Source of the DNA: Candidatus Pacearchaeota archaeon
GTDB lineage: Archaea; Nanobdellota; Nanobdellia; Pacearchaeales; GW2011-AR1
Assembly: GCA_018303785.1 (NCBI GenBank)
Contig: JAGVXM010000015.1
Coordinates: 1 to 37,359, forward strand
Reading direction: 5' to 3'
DNA: 37,359 nucleotides
The notes under the pieces are model-generated. The model ran no database searches and was not told where the DNA came from. It saw nothing but the letters and a program-made list of their open reading frames with translations. This document shows positions 19,802-27,928 of the stretch, one piece after another. Every line of letters starts with the position of its first letter. The first letter of the stretch is position 1. The position numbers were made by a program, and so were the translations under genes.

Positions 19802-20350
19802 TTATTTTTCTTCCTTAGGTTTTTTCGCTTCTGGCACTGTTTTTCTTTCAGCCACGACTTTTTCTGGTTTCGCCGCTGCTTTTTCTTTTGGCGCTGCAGT
19901 TATTTTTTCAACTTTCTTCTTTATGACTTCAACATCGCCACCAGCTTTTTTTATTTTTTCTAAAGCAGTCTCACTGATTTCTCTAACAACTAATTTCACT
20001 TTGCGTATTTCTCCCTCACCAAGAATTTTATAATCCTTTAATTCGAGGGTCCCATTCTCACCATGCTTTTTCATCAAGTGATCATAATTTTTTTCAATAG
20101 CGCCCAAGTTCATAACCTTATTTCTGTCTTTCTCCGTTTTCCGACTTGTAACTCCTTTTTTTCCGAAGTAATCGTTTCCATATAATTTATTGACTAAAGT
20201 TTTTTTCTGGTCAGCGCGCTTTCCGCTTCCTGCCATTCCCTTTCCTCCTCTATGTCCGCTTCCTTTCCATTTTTTTCTCGCACCATGACCATACGTAGTC
20301 TGGCCTCGTTGCCGTTTTGATTTTCGTTGCTTCTTAACTTTGAATCCCAT
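19802..20350 (-). CDS. rpl15: 50S ribosomal protein L15 (uL15) with K/A/E-rich tail
   Basis: GHGARKKWKGSGHRGGKGMAGSGKR. Confidence 0.9.
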   Translation of the reverse strand: MGFKVKKQRKSKRQRGQTTYGHGARKKWKGSGHRGGKGMAGSGKRADQKKTLVNKLYGNDYFGKKGVTSRKTEKDRNKVMNLGAIEKNYDHLMKKHGENGTLELKDYKILGEGEIRKVKLVVREISETALEKIKKAGGDVEVIKKKVEKITAAPKEKAAAKPEKVVAERKTVPEAKKPKEEK

Positions 20351-20371
20351 ATTATTTTTTAACTCTGTTAT
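20347..20371. repeat. copy 1 of 25-bp direct repeat CCATATTATTTTTTAACTCTGTTAT
   Basis: 24/25 match with 20651-20675. Confidence 0.8.
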
Positions 20372-20654
20372 ATTTTTCTAAAGCATGTGTATAGGAATTA
20401 TAATTCATATCATCAGGAGTTACAATTCGGCAACCGTCGGGATGAAGTAAAACTTCATGCTCACTGTTTCTTCCGGAAATCTGATTTAAAAACTTATACA
20501 CCACAAGTTCTATGCTTTTCGATTGTGCTATTGGGCGAATAGTAGTAACCCATGCATCAACACCTGAATCGTACGAATCATGCCGTTGAACAATTAATCG
20601 ATTATCGATATACTGTCCTTCATCTAATTCTTGGGGGAATGCAGTTAATGCCAT
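20352..20654 (-). CDS. interloper small protein, hypothetical
   Basis: 1-nt spacing to both neighbours; ELDEGQYIDNRLIVQR resembles FAQGNIFDEEELIVQR of 20835-21113; flanked by 25-bp repeats. Confidence 0.75.
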   Translation of the reverse strand: MALTAFPQELDEGQYIDNRLIVQRHDSYDSGVDAWVTTIRPIAQSKSIELVVYKFLNQISGRNSEHEVLLHPDGCRIVTPDDMNYNSYTHALEKYNRVKK

Positions 20655-20675
20655 ATTATTTTTTAACTCCGTTAT
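20651..20675. repeat. copy 2 of 25-bp direct repeat CCATATTATTTTTTAACTCCGTTAT
   Basis: 24/25 match with 20347-20371. Confidence 0.8.
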
Positions 20676-20838
20676 TTAATGCATTAAATTCGATTTGCGG
20701 CGTTATTCCAGATTGTAAGATCAAATCACTTTTCATAATCTCAATATTCTGTTGATTCTTTATCTCGTTAACTCGCTCAGTTAGAATGCTGTCTAATTTT
20801 ATGTTTTCTGTCAGTCTTAAATTTTTTTTGAGTATCAT
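20656..20838 (-). CDS. interloper small protein, possibly truncated family member
   Basis: 60-aa ORF, ATGA overlap with upstream ORF; TTTGAGTAYCATC start region shared with 21433 start. Confidence 0.5.
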   Translation of the reverse strand: MILKKNLRLTENIKLDSILTERVNEIKNQQNIEIMKSDLILQSGITPQIEFNALNNGVKK

Positions 20839-21113
20839 CGGAATAATGCTGCCTCCTTTAGACGTTTCTCAAACTCATCATAATGCTGATCTCCCTTGAA
20901 AACTTCACTATATCCCGTATAGATAACAATTGTTTTTCCTTCTTCTCCTCTCAAATCATATCTACAAATTCGTATTTCTTTTTCATCCGATAATTTTCTT
21001 AATGTAACTATTTTATTCCTTAATCTTTGAACAATTAATTCCTCTTCATCAAATATATTTCCCTGAGCAAACTCTTCAAGCGTTCCAATTATCCTTTGCG
21101 AATCTGGTGTCAT
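20835..21113 (-). CDS. interloper small protein, hypothetical
   Basis: TLEEFAQGN...EEELIVQR...HYDEFEKRLKEAALFR; ATGA overlaps. Confidence 0.75.
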   Translation of the reverse strand: MTPDSQRIIGTLEEFAQGNIFDEEELIVQRLRNKIVTLRKLSDEKEIRICRYDLRGEEGKTIVIYTGYSEVFKGDQHYDEFEKRLKEAALFR

Positions 21114-21433
21114 TTTGAATGTTCTCCCCCTTGATACACTTCAATTTTATTTTTTAATACAGCATACTCTTCTTTATCATCTTCAAAGATACTTCTTTGT
21201 TCAGAGCAATCAAGACAGTAATTTCCTCCAGTAAAACAGAGTTTGTATTCCTTTTGATGAATAACCTTACTCAGAGGATCAATAGATACTGTTTTTAGTA
21301 TAGATACTTCATTTTTAGTTACCCATTCTAGAACCTGTCTTCTTGGAATAGATTTTCCTACCGCTAATTCATCAAGCGTTTTAATGTGTATAGTATCTTG
21401 TATTACCTCTTGGATTGTTTGTTTGAGTACCAT
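21110..21433 (-). CDS. interloper small protein, hypothetical (start MVLKQ at 21433; ORF track start 21487)
   Basis: KTLDELAVGKSIPRRQVLEWV...EYAVLKNKIEVYQ; paralogous to 21435-21737. Confidence 0.75.
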   Translation of the reverse strand: MVLKQTIQEVIQDTIHIKTLDELAVGKSIPRRQVLEWVTKNEVSILKTVSIDPLSKVIHQKEYKLCFTGGNYCLDCSEQRSIFEDDKEEYAVLKNKIEVYQGGEHSK

Positions 21434-21434
21434 C

Positions 21435-21737
21435 TTAAATTCCTGCTGCTCGCTGTTTAAATGCCTCGATTTTATTTTTAATATCATTATACTCTGGAAG
21501 GTGGGAAGGAAAACCTATTTCTCTAATACATGCAAGAACGTAGCCATCGCCTTTATTTGATAATCGATAATCTCTTTGGTAATTCATTCCAAGTCCAGAA
21601 AATCTTATGGTAGTAACAGAACCATCACTAATGGAGTCAATCCATTCAATAACTGGTATTTTTATGAAACTACCAATAGTTAAATCTGTATAAACATTAC
21701 CGTCCACGCCTCCCAAGGTTCTGTAAGTTACTCTCAT
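21435..21737 (-). CDS. interloper small protein, hypothetical
   Basis: YTDLTIGSFIKIPVIEWI...EYNDIKNKIEAFKQRAAGI; 1-nt spacing to L30. Confidence 0.75.
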   Translation of the reverse strand: MRVTYRTLGGVDGNVYTDLTIGSFIKIPVIEWIDSISDGSVTTIRFSGLGMNYQRDYRLSNKGDGYVLACIREIGFPSHLPEYNDIKNKIEAFKQRAAGI

Positions 21738-21738
21738 C

Positions 21739-22227
21739 TTACAACATCCTCTCTATCAATTTATTTATGTCCTTACCGTTATTTCCTAAAACTCCTTCAG
21801 GATATTGCAGTTTGCTATCAATGCCTTTTCGAGGCGGATGCAATCTGAAAAATGGCTTTAATTTTAAATCCTGTAATTTTTTCCCGTTCTCTAATTCTTC
21901 CGCAACTTTTTCAGCGTCGATTTTAAGCTCCCTTCTATCTCCTTCAATTGATTTTGCTCTCGTTGAAATTAATTTAACTAAAACAGCTTTGTCTATTCCG
22001 CCGAATGCAACAAAATATTTCACTTTTTGTAACATACCCATTAATGAACTATTTTTCGAATCAACCAAAATGCATGCATATTTTCGTCTTAATTTTAATC
22101 GATCTAAAGTACTATGAACATCTTCTTTCACTTTAACCATGCCGTGAATTCTTATTACTGCTATTAATTTTCCGGAGTTAGAACTATCTTTGTCTTTTGT
22201 TTTTTTTGTCGTTTGTTTTTTTTCCAT
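21739..22227 (-). CDS. rpl30: 50S ribosomal protein L30 (uL30)
   Basis: LIAVIRIHGMVKV, LKPFFRLHPPRKG. Confidence 0.9.
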   Translation of the reverse strand: MEKKQTTKKTKDKDSSNSGKLIAVIRIHGMVKVKEDVHSTLDRLKLRRKYACILVDSKNSSLMGMLQKVKYFVAFGGIDKAVLVKLISTRAKSIEGDRRELKIDAEKVAEELENGKKLQDLKLKPFFRLHPPRKGIDSKLQYPEGVLGNNGKDINKLIERML

Positions 22228-22262
22228 ATTACTATTCTATGTTTTTTTATTCATTTTTAATC

Positions 22263-22562
22263 TTATGCAATCTCTATAAAATCCGGTGAGAATCCCAGTT
22301 TTACCAGTGCGTTGCGCACGTTTCTGGTATGATCTCCCTGCAGTTCTATTTCACTGCCTTTTATAGTTCCCCCGCAAGCCAATTCATGCTTGAGGTCTTT
22401 TGCAACAGATTTCAAGTCCACGCCTTGAAAACCGGAAATTATCGTCGCTAATTTTCCGAATTTTTTCTTCTCCGTTCTTACTCGTATTCTTTGTTCTGTT
22501 TTTGTTATTTCCTCGCAAACACAAGCTTGCAAGGGTAATCCGCACTTTGGGCAAATACTCAT
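22263..22562 (-). CDS. translation initiation factor aIF1 (SUI1 family)
   Basis: CPKCGLPLQACVCE, KKFGKLATIISGF, LKHELACGGTIKG. Confidence 0.9.
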   Translation of the reverse strand: MSICPKCGLPLQACVCEEITKTEQRIRVRTEKKKFGKLATIISGFQGVDLKSVAKDLKHELACGGTIKGSEIELQGDHTRNVRNALVKLGFSPDFIEIA

Positions 22563-22564
22563 TA

Positions 22565-22795
22565 TTATTTAGTTCCAACAGTTTTTGATTTATTTAAGCT
22601 GTTGAATGTTAATAATCGCGCTATAGTTCTTTTTATCTCTTTCACTTTAATCTTTCCGCCTTTACTTAAATTAACTCGTTCTTTCATTAATTCACTTCGT
22701 AATTCCTTAATTTTTTCCTTTCTATCTTTGTTATTCATTTTCTTCATTTCGTTTTTTCTTATTATTGCCATGTTAATTCCTATAAACAGTGTCAT
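22565..22795 (-). CDS. rpl29: 50S ribosomal protein L29 (uL29); start likely internal (MAIIRKNEMKK)
   Basis: KIKELRSELMKERVNLSKGG...IKRTIARLLT. Confidence 0.85.
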   Translation of the reverse strand: MTLFIGINMAIIRKNEMKKMNNKDRKEKIKELRSELMKERVNLSKGGKIKVKEIKRTIARLLTFNSLNKSKTVGTK

Positions 22796-23081
22796 GTTTA
22801 GTTAAAAAATATTGGGCTGCTTGTTCATCGAGTCGTACAGTCCATCGATCGTATTCAAATCCTTCTCGATGCACATCCATAGCTGTATACAATTCTTTTC
22901 TTACTCCTAAATTTTTCACTTCTGAATAATTTTTCCGAGAAATTGTTTCGAAAAGACCAGCATCTCGCACATAAATTCTCTGTTTTTCGTCATCAAATTG
23001 TAAACTATCAATATTTCTACCAAGTATTTTTTCTAAATGTTGGTAACATCGTTCAAGTGCAGTGCATTCTTTCATTAACAT
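22773..23081 (-). CDS. interloper small protein, hypothetical
   Basis: 102-aa ORF between S3 and L29; start overlaps stop of 23081 ORF. Confidence 0.7.
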   Translation of the reverse strand: MLMKECTALERCYQHLEKILGRNIDSLQFDDEKQRIYVRDAGLFETISRKNYSEVKNLGVRKELYTAMDVHREGFEYDRWTVRLDEQAAQYFLTKHDTVYRN

Positions 23082-23368
23082 TATAATCCTGCCTCCGTTA
23101 ATTTGCTGTTAAATTTTTCATAAGCTTCTTGATCATCTTTATCTGTCAGAGTATATACAGCAAGTAAACGAACATGATACCAAGGATCTTTTTTAACAGG
23201 CCTTTCTAAATGGATAATATTTTCACCAAATCGTGCAACTGAGTAGGAATTATTACCAGTTCTATTAATAATTAATTCTTTAAGTTGAGGTGTGTGAACA
23301 ATTATATCTCCTTGATTTCCTTGTGTTATATTTTCTAATGTTAATTCCATATTAATTTTGTTCTCCAT
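23081..23368 (-). CDS. interloper small protein, hypothetical
   Basis: LTLENITQGN...KELIINR...EAYEKFNSKLTEAGL; C terminus resembles 34443 ORF. Confidence 0.75.
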   Translation of the reverse strand: MENKINMELTLENITQGNQGDIIVHTPQLKELIINRTGNNSYSVARFGENIIHLERPVKKDPWYHVRLLAVYTLTDKDDQEAYEKFNSKLTEAGL

Positions 23369-23633
23369 TTAATAATTGACTTAATAAACTAAAATTGAAT
23401 CTGCTTAATTCTCGCGCATTAAGTTTTTGAAAATATGAATTACAATCTGTACCGTTGATAATATTATATTCTCCAAAATTAATGCTGTTTTCTATAAGAA
23501 AATGAGCGGTTTCTCTAGCAATAATATCTATATTTTTTCCTTCTTTGGATAAATGACGCAATTGAGAAAAATATAATTCCACTGAAAATGTTTTATCTCG
23601 TCTTCCAAGATAAATTTTATTCATGCAGCTCAT
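23352..23633 (-). CDS. interloper small protein, hypothetical (start MSCMNK at 23633; ORF track start 23708)
   Basis: Starts 1 nt after S3 stop. Confidence 0.7.
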   Translation of the reverse strand: MSCMNKIYLGRRDKTFSVELYFSQLRHLSKEGKNIDIIARETAHFLIENSINFGEYNIINGTDCNSYFQKLNARELSRFNFSLLSQLLNGEQN

Positions 23634-23634
23634 C

Positions 23635-24507
23635 TTACTTTCCTTCCTCCGCAGCCTTCTTCGTCTTCTTAGGTTTTTTAGTGATTGATTTCTTGATGTC
23701 TTCATCAATTTGTTTTTGAGGAACTCCTTCCTCTACTTCTTGTTCTACTATCATTGCAGTCCCGTCTTCTTGTGGACTAACATGTGTTGCCATAGTATCT
23801 TCTACAGTTTGCATGTCATCTGATTTAGTTTTTTCAGATTTTTTTCTAGGTTTCTTTTCCTTTTCTTTCACATCTTCGACGATAGAAGATGAAATTTTTA
23901 TTTTCTGTAAAAATTCAGGTGTTATATCAATTCTATCATAAATTTTAGCAGTCGGAGGCATTATAGAAACTTTTATTCCAATCATTCCAGTTTTCGTCAA
24001 CGCAGTTGCTTGAGCTCGCTCAATTTCCTTGCTTGACTCTCCTGATTTTTTTAAATATCCTTCGGCAAATCTCCAACTTTTAGCTCGATCACTGGGTAGT
24101 TTTCCGGATAATCGTAATTCACAACCTAAAGCGCCAGCTTTTATAACTTCCTGTAATTTTTTATATGCAATAACTTTGAATTTTAAATTGCCCATGCGTT
24201 CTAAAGCTAAAGCAATGTCATCAGCAACAATTTGCGCATCAAATAAAGGAGTTTCTATTTCTCTGATTTCTATATGCGGATTTTCTAGCTTGAATCTTTT
24301 TTTAAGAACAAATGTCAAATCTTCTATTTTTTCTCCTCTTCGTCCAATCACTAATCCTGGTCGTGGAGTGTAAATAATAATCTTTTCTCCAACAGGAGTA
24401 TATTCGATATCAAGTCTGCTAATTTTCCCTTTACCTAAATCTCGTTTAATAAATTCTTTAATTCCATATTCTTCCTTCTTCAATCGAATAAATTTTCTTT
24501 CTTCCAT
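23635..24507 (-). CDS. rps3: 30S ribosomal protein S3 (uS3) with charged C-terminal extension
   Basis: IIIYTPRPGLVIGRRGEKIEDL KH domain; GCELRLSGKLPSDRAKSWRFAEGYLKKSG. Confidence 0.95.
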   Translation of the reverse strand: MEERKFIRLKKEEYGIKEFIKRDLGKGKISRLDIEYTPVGEKIIIYTPRPGLVIGRRGEKIEDLTFVLKKRFKLENPHIEIREIETPLFDAQIVADDIALALERMGNLKFKVIAYKKLQEVIKAGALGCELRLSGKLPSDRAKSWRFAEGYLKKSGESSKEIERAQATALTKTGMIGIKVSIMPPTAKIYDRIDITPEFLQKIKISSSIVEDVKEKEKKPRKKSEKTKSDDMQTVEDTMATHVSPQEDGTAMIVEQEVEEGVPQKQIDEDIKKSITKKPKKTKKAAEEGK

Positions 24508-24570
24508 TTTTATTTTTTCTCCCGTAAAAATGGGAGATTGAAAATTATAATTTTCATTTCTTCCATGTTA
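24508..24570 (-). promoter_or_regulatory. S3 leader: 6-bp hairpin TCTCCC/GGGAGA (518-537) plus 18-bp perfect palindrome TGAAAATTATAATTTTCA (24539-24556)
   Basis: Longest gap inside the rearranged part of the operon; TATA-like core. Confidence 0.5.
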
Positions 24571-24954
24571 TTATAATATCACATCATTTAATTTATTTTT
24601 TATAGTGGGTATATTCGCATCACCAGAAACATTTTGTGAATAATTCCACAACTCTTTTTCTGTATCATAACAAAAATGATTTGCATCATCTATATTTAAA
24701 ATCAGCCCGTTTCCTGATAATGTATGTTTTACAAAACATTCTGTTTGAGGAGCATAAAATAAATGGAGAGTTTGTGCATGCTTGCCTATTAATACATGTT
24801 TTCCATCTCCCATACCCCTATATTGTGAAATAAAAGTTCCATCAAGGTGATGAGATTTACTACAAACTCTAACAACATCTCCCCGAGTTAAATTATCTAA
24901 AGTTTCTCCTGCGTTCCATTCTCGCATTTGTATTTGTTTTTGTTGAGTTTCCAT
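24571..24954 (-). CDS. interloper small protein, hypothetical
   Basis: ETLDNLTRGDVVRV...IPTIKNKLNDVIL. Confidence 0.75.
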   Translation of the reverse strand: METQQKQIQMREWNAGETLDNLTRGDVVRVCSKSHHLDGTFISQYRGMGDGKHVLIGKHAQTLHLFYAPQTECFVKHTLSGNGLILNIDDANHFCYDTEKELWNYSQNVSGDANIPTIKNKLNDVIL

Positions 24955-25368
24955 TTATTTTCTCCTCCTCCGTAACATTCTGAGTCTTCGTCGGGGTTCA
25001 TGCCACATGTCAATATGTTGTTGTAATACTGCTAATCGTTCATCGTAAAATTTTGATCCGGGTATATAAATGTCAACGTGAAAACTTGCTCTACCAAGAA
25101 AACCTGGGCTGCGTAGATAGAGAGATTCATATTCAAAACAACTAGGATCTATATTCTCCTGGGTCATTGTTAAAGATTCAATATTAGTAGTTCTTCCTCT
25201 TAAAAAATAAGTTGTTTCTTGTCGAATAAATTCATACACGTCATCATCAAATCCATATAAAATCATTGGCACTGCTTTTCCAATATCTCTATTAATTGCA
25301 ACAGATTTTCCCACTAGACTTTTTAATTCCTTATAATTTCTCGGTATAAAATAATGTACTTCTCTCAT
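24955..25368 (-). CDS. interloper small protein with basic C-terminal tail (start MREVHY at 25368; ORF track start 25404)
   Basis: ELKSLVGKSVAINR...; tail RRRLRMLRRRRK; 4 nt after S5 stop. Confidence 0.7.
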   Translation of the reverse strand: MREVHYFIPRNYKELKSLVGKSVAINRDIGKAVPMILYGFDDDVYEFIRQETTYFLRGRTTNIESLTMTQENIDPSCFEYESLYLRSPGFLGRASFHVDIYIPGSKFYDERLAVLQQHIDMWHEPRRRLRMLRRRRK

Positions 25369-25372
25369 TGTC

Positions 25373-26095
25373 TTACATCTCCATCGTCTTCTGTAAAGCA
25401 TCAATACATGCTTTGGCTAAATTTATAGTTGTTCGTTTTTTTCCTTTAGTTCTACTGTAAACATCTTTGATACCCGCTAATTTCAAAATCTTCTTACATT
25501 CATCTCCGATAACTAATCCAGTTCCTTGAGGTGCAGGCATAAGTTTAACTCGTGAACTTCCTGCTTTTCCTTCGACGATAAACGGAACAGTATGGGGCTC
25601 TCCACAAACACAGTCAAAGCTCGCACATGCTCTTTTTATTTTTATTAAATTCAACTTTGCTTTTCTAGTTGCTTTAGCTCGAGCAGGCAATGTTTCTTTT
25701 GCTCGTCCGTAGCCAATACCAACATATCCATTCTCGTTTCCAACGACACTCATACATGAGAATGTAGGAACATTTCCTTCAGCAGTTTTTCGTTGTGTCT
25801 GTCTCCATGCTCGTCGTTTTCCACCACCAAACTTTCCTTTTGCCTGACCAATATTTAAAATTTCTGATTTTAAGCTAATTAATGAATCAACAATTTCTGG
25901 TTCAAGTATTTTTAATTGTAAAGCTTCATCTAAACTAGTGATTTTCTTTTCCTTTACTAATACCCCCAACTTTGTTTTTGGTTTCCAATCTTCAATATGT
26001 TTGTCATGTGCTTCTTTTATTCTATTCTCTCGAATTTTTTCAATATCAAATTCTGCAACGCTTTCAGATGACTTTTGTTTCATGTCTTCCTCCAT
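25373..26095 (-). CDS. rps5: 30S ribosomal protein S5 (uS5)
   Basis: FSCMSVVGNENGYVGIGYGRAKE, PAPQGTGLVIGDECKKILKLAGIKDVYSRTKG. Confidence 0.95.
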   Translation of the reverse strand: MEEDMKQKSSESVAEFDIEKIRENRIKEAHDKHIEDWKPKTKLGVLVKEKKITSLDEALQLKILEPEIVDSLISLKSEILNIGQAKGKFGGGKRRAWRQTQRKTAEGNVPTFSCMSVVGNENGYVGIGYGRAKETLPARAKATRKAKLNLIKIKRACASFDCVCGEPHTVPFIVEGKAGSSRVKLMPAPQGTGLVIGDECKKILKLAGIKDVYSRTKGKKRTTINLAKACIDALQKTMEM

Positions 26096-26363
26096 ATCTA
26101 TTTAGATAACAAATTACTAACTTAGGATGTAATGCCCCAGTCCAGTTTGTCGTCGGAATCCCTTCATGTTCAGGGACATTTATTTGATATGAATAATTTT
26201 TAATATTTTGCGCAGATGTTTTCTGATGCAACTTGTAAAATGAATCTACATATTTTATGATTATTTTATTTCCATTTTGAGTAAAAGTTAATGGCGTAGG
26301 TCTTTCTAAAAGTACATCAACAAATTCTATGCATCGTTCTTCTAATTTTATTCGTTCAGTCAT
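26064..26363 (-). CDS. interloper small protein, hypothetical
   Basis: 1 nt after L18 stop; 3' end overlaps S5 start. Confidence 0.7.
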   Translation of the reverse strand: MTERIKLEERCIEFVDVLLERPTPLTFTQNGNKIIIKYVDSFYKLHQKTSAQNIKNYSYQINVPEHEGIPTTNWTGALHPKLVICYLNRYGGRHETKVI

Positions 26364-26364
26364 T

Positions 26365-26853
26365 TTATTTTAATCCCTCGACATTTTTTTTAACTGCCGC
26401 AAAAAAAGGAAATTTTTCAATTTTACCTTTTTCCGGAGCAACTTTTTCGTCAAATGGTATTTTCATTCCTGCATCAGCAAATCCTTTTACTGCCGCATAA
26501 ATTCTTGAGCCTTTAGTATTAGGTATTAATCCAGCATCTAAAATAATTCGTCCTTTTATTTTTCCTGAAACTTTTTTACCTAGTGCAATGCCTCCAAGAT
26601 ATGCTGCACTCACTGACTTTAAACTCCCATCTTTTTCTTTAGGCCAGCCATGTTTCAACAAACTTTTCGTACTAAAGCTTTGTACAACCGTATCTTGAGC
26701 CTGAATATCTTCAACAACTTGAAGCATTAAATACTTATTGCTTTTTCTGACGACAAAACGCGGAGATCTACTCTTAAGTAAAACCAATCTTTTTCGATAG
26801 TCGGTCTTACCTTCTATTCTTCGTTTTTTGTATAGTTTTATTTGTTTTTTCAT
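26365..26853 (-). CDS. rpl18: 50S ribosomal protein L18 (uL18)
   Basis: KTDYRKRLVLLKSRSPRFVVRKSNKYLMLQVV, AAYLGGIALGKK. Confidence 0.95.
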   Translation of the reverse strand: MKKQIKLYKKRRIEGKTDYRKRLVLLKSRSPRFVVRKSNKYLMLQVVEDIQAQDTVVQSFSTKSLLKHGWPKEKDGSLKSVSAAYLGGIALGKKVSGKIKGRIILDAGLIPNTKGSRIYAAVKGFADAGMKIPFDEKVAPEKGKIEKFPFFAAVKKNVEGLK

Positions 26854-27347
26854 TTTTTACTTTTCTTCCTTTTTGGAGCTACCTTTTTAATTTTTGTATC
26901 AACTTTCGTTGCCTTAACCTGCGGACTCAGATTATCGACATCTATTTCAATCATCCGAAGATAATCTTTAAGATTGTTCTTACTTTTAAAAGCACGTGCT
27001 CTGATTTTTTTTCGCAAATCTCTATAAACCTCCTGCTGGATAACTTTTCTTCCTTTTAGGAAAGCTATATAATTTCTTAATTTTCGAGTTAATTTAACAT
27101 ATTCCTGTTTTCGATCCCGCACATTTCTTTTGATATTTCCAGGGCCTATTTTTCTTTTAATTCTAATGACAATCTTTCTGCCATTAATTGGTCTGATGCG
27201 AATAATTCCATCTTTGTGCAGAATCTGTATATCTTGTTTCGTGATAGCTTCTTTAATTTGATCTAATGCTTCTGGCGAAAAAATAATTCTATTTTTTCCC
27301 ACGCGTAATACTTTCGATGCTAATGCTTTTTTATGTCCCAGGTTCAT
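26850..27347 (-). CDS. rpl19e: 50S ribosomal protein L19e
   Basis: HKKALASKVLRVGKNRIIFSPEALDQIKEAITKQDI. Confidence 0.95.
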   Translation of the reverse strand: MNLGHKKALASKVLRVGKNRIIFSPEALDQIKEAITKQDIQILHKDGIIRIRPINGRKIVIRIKRKIGPGNIKRNVRDRKQEYVKLTRKLRNYIAFLKGRKVIQQEVYRDLRKKIRARAFKSKNNLKDYLRMIEIDVDNLSPQVKATKVDTKIKKVAPKRKKSKK

Positions 27348-27928
27348 TTTTTGTCCTCTGTAGGTTTAATAGTAGTTTTATTATCATCAGCTTTATTTTC
27401 TTCAACTTTTTCATCAGGCTTTTCTTTCTCGTTTTTCTTTTCTTCTGATTCTTTTTCTTTAGCTTTTTTTTCTTCATCTTCTTTTTTCTTTATTGCATCT
27501 TCTTTCTCTTTCAGTTTTTTTTCTTTTTCAGATTTTTCCATCATTTTATTTTTTTGTGCAAATTCAACATTCTTCATGAATTTTTTTGCGTTAAAATTTA
27601 TGAGCGTTATTTTATTAGCAAGTACAAATGTAGCTATTTCTTTTTTCTTCTTATTACCTATTCGAGCGAGAATACCAATTTCTTGTTTCGCTAATTTTTT
27701 AATATCATTGATTGAATGCACCAATACGGGTTTTAATCCTTTTACTAACCCTTGAACATTTTTATTTTTCTTGAATCCTACTTTAACTTTTACAATTCTA
27801 CCTTTTTCTTGCAATCTAACCTTGTTATCTCTACCTTTAGCTTTTCGATAAATCAATTTGTTTTTTCGTCGTAATCCAAGTTTTGAATATCTCCAGTATC
27901 CTTGCCGTAAAAATGTTTTTCGTGCCAT
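27344..27928 (-). CDS. rpl32e: 50S ribosomal protein L32e with ~65-aa K/E low-complexity tail
   Basis: FLRQGYWRYSKLGLRRKNKLIYRKAKGRDNKVR. Confidence 0.9.
   Translation of the reverse strand: MARKTFLRQGYWRYSKLGLRRKNKLIYRKAKGRDNKVRLQEKGRIVKVKVGFKKNKNVQGLVKGLKPVLVHSINDIKKLAKQEIGILARIGNKKKKEIATFVLANKITLINFNAKKFMKNVEFAQKNKMMEKSEKEKKLKEKEDAIKKKEDEEKKAKEKESEEKKNEKEKPDEKVEENKADDNKTTIKPTEDKK

Noticed and set aside
19763-19963. Plus-strand Phe/Arg-rich ORF
   Set aside because: Antisense of the L15 low-complexity tail
27333-27755. Plus-strand 140-aa Ser/Phe-rich ORF
   Set aside because: Antisense of the K/E-rich L32e tail; composition is a mirror artefact
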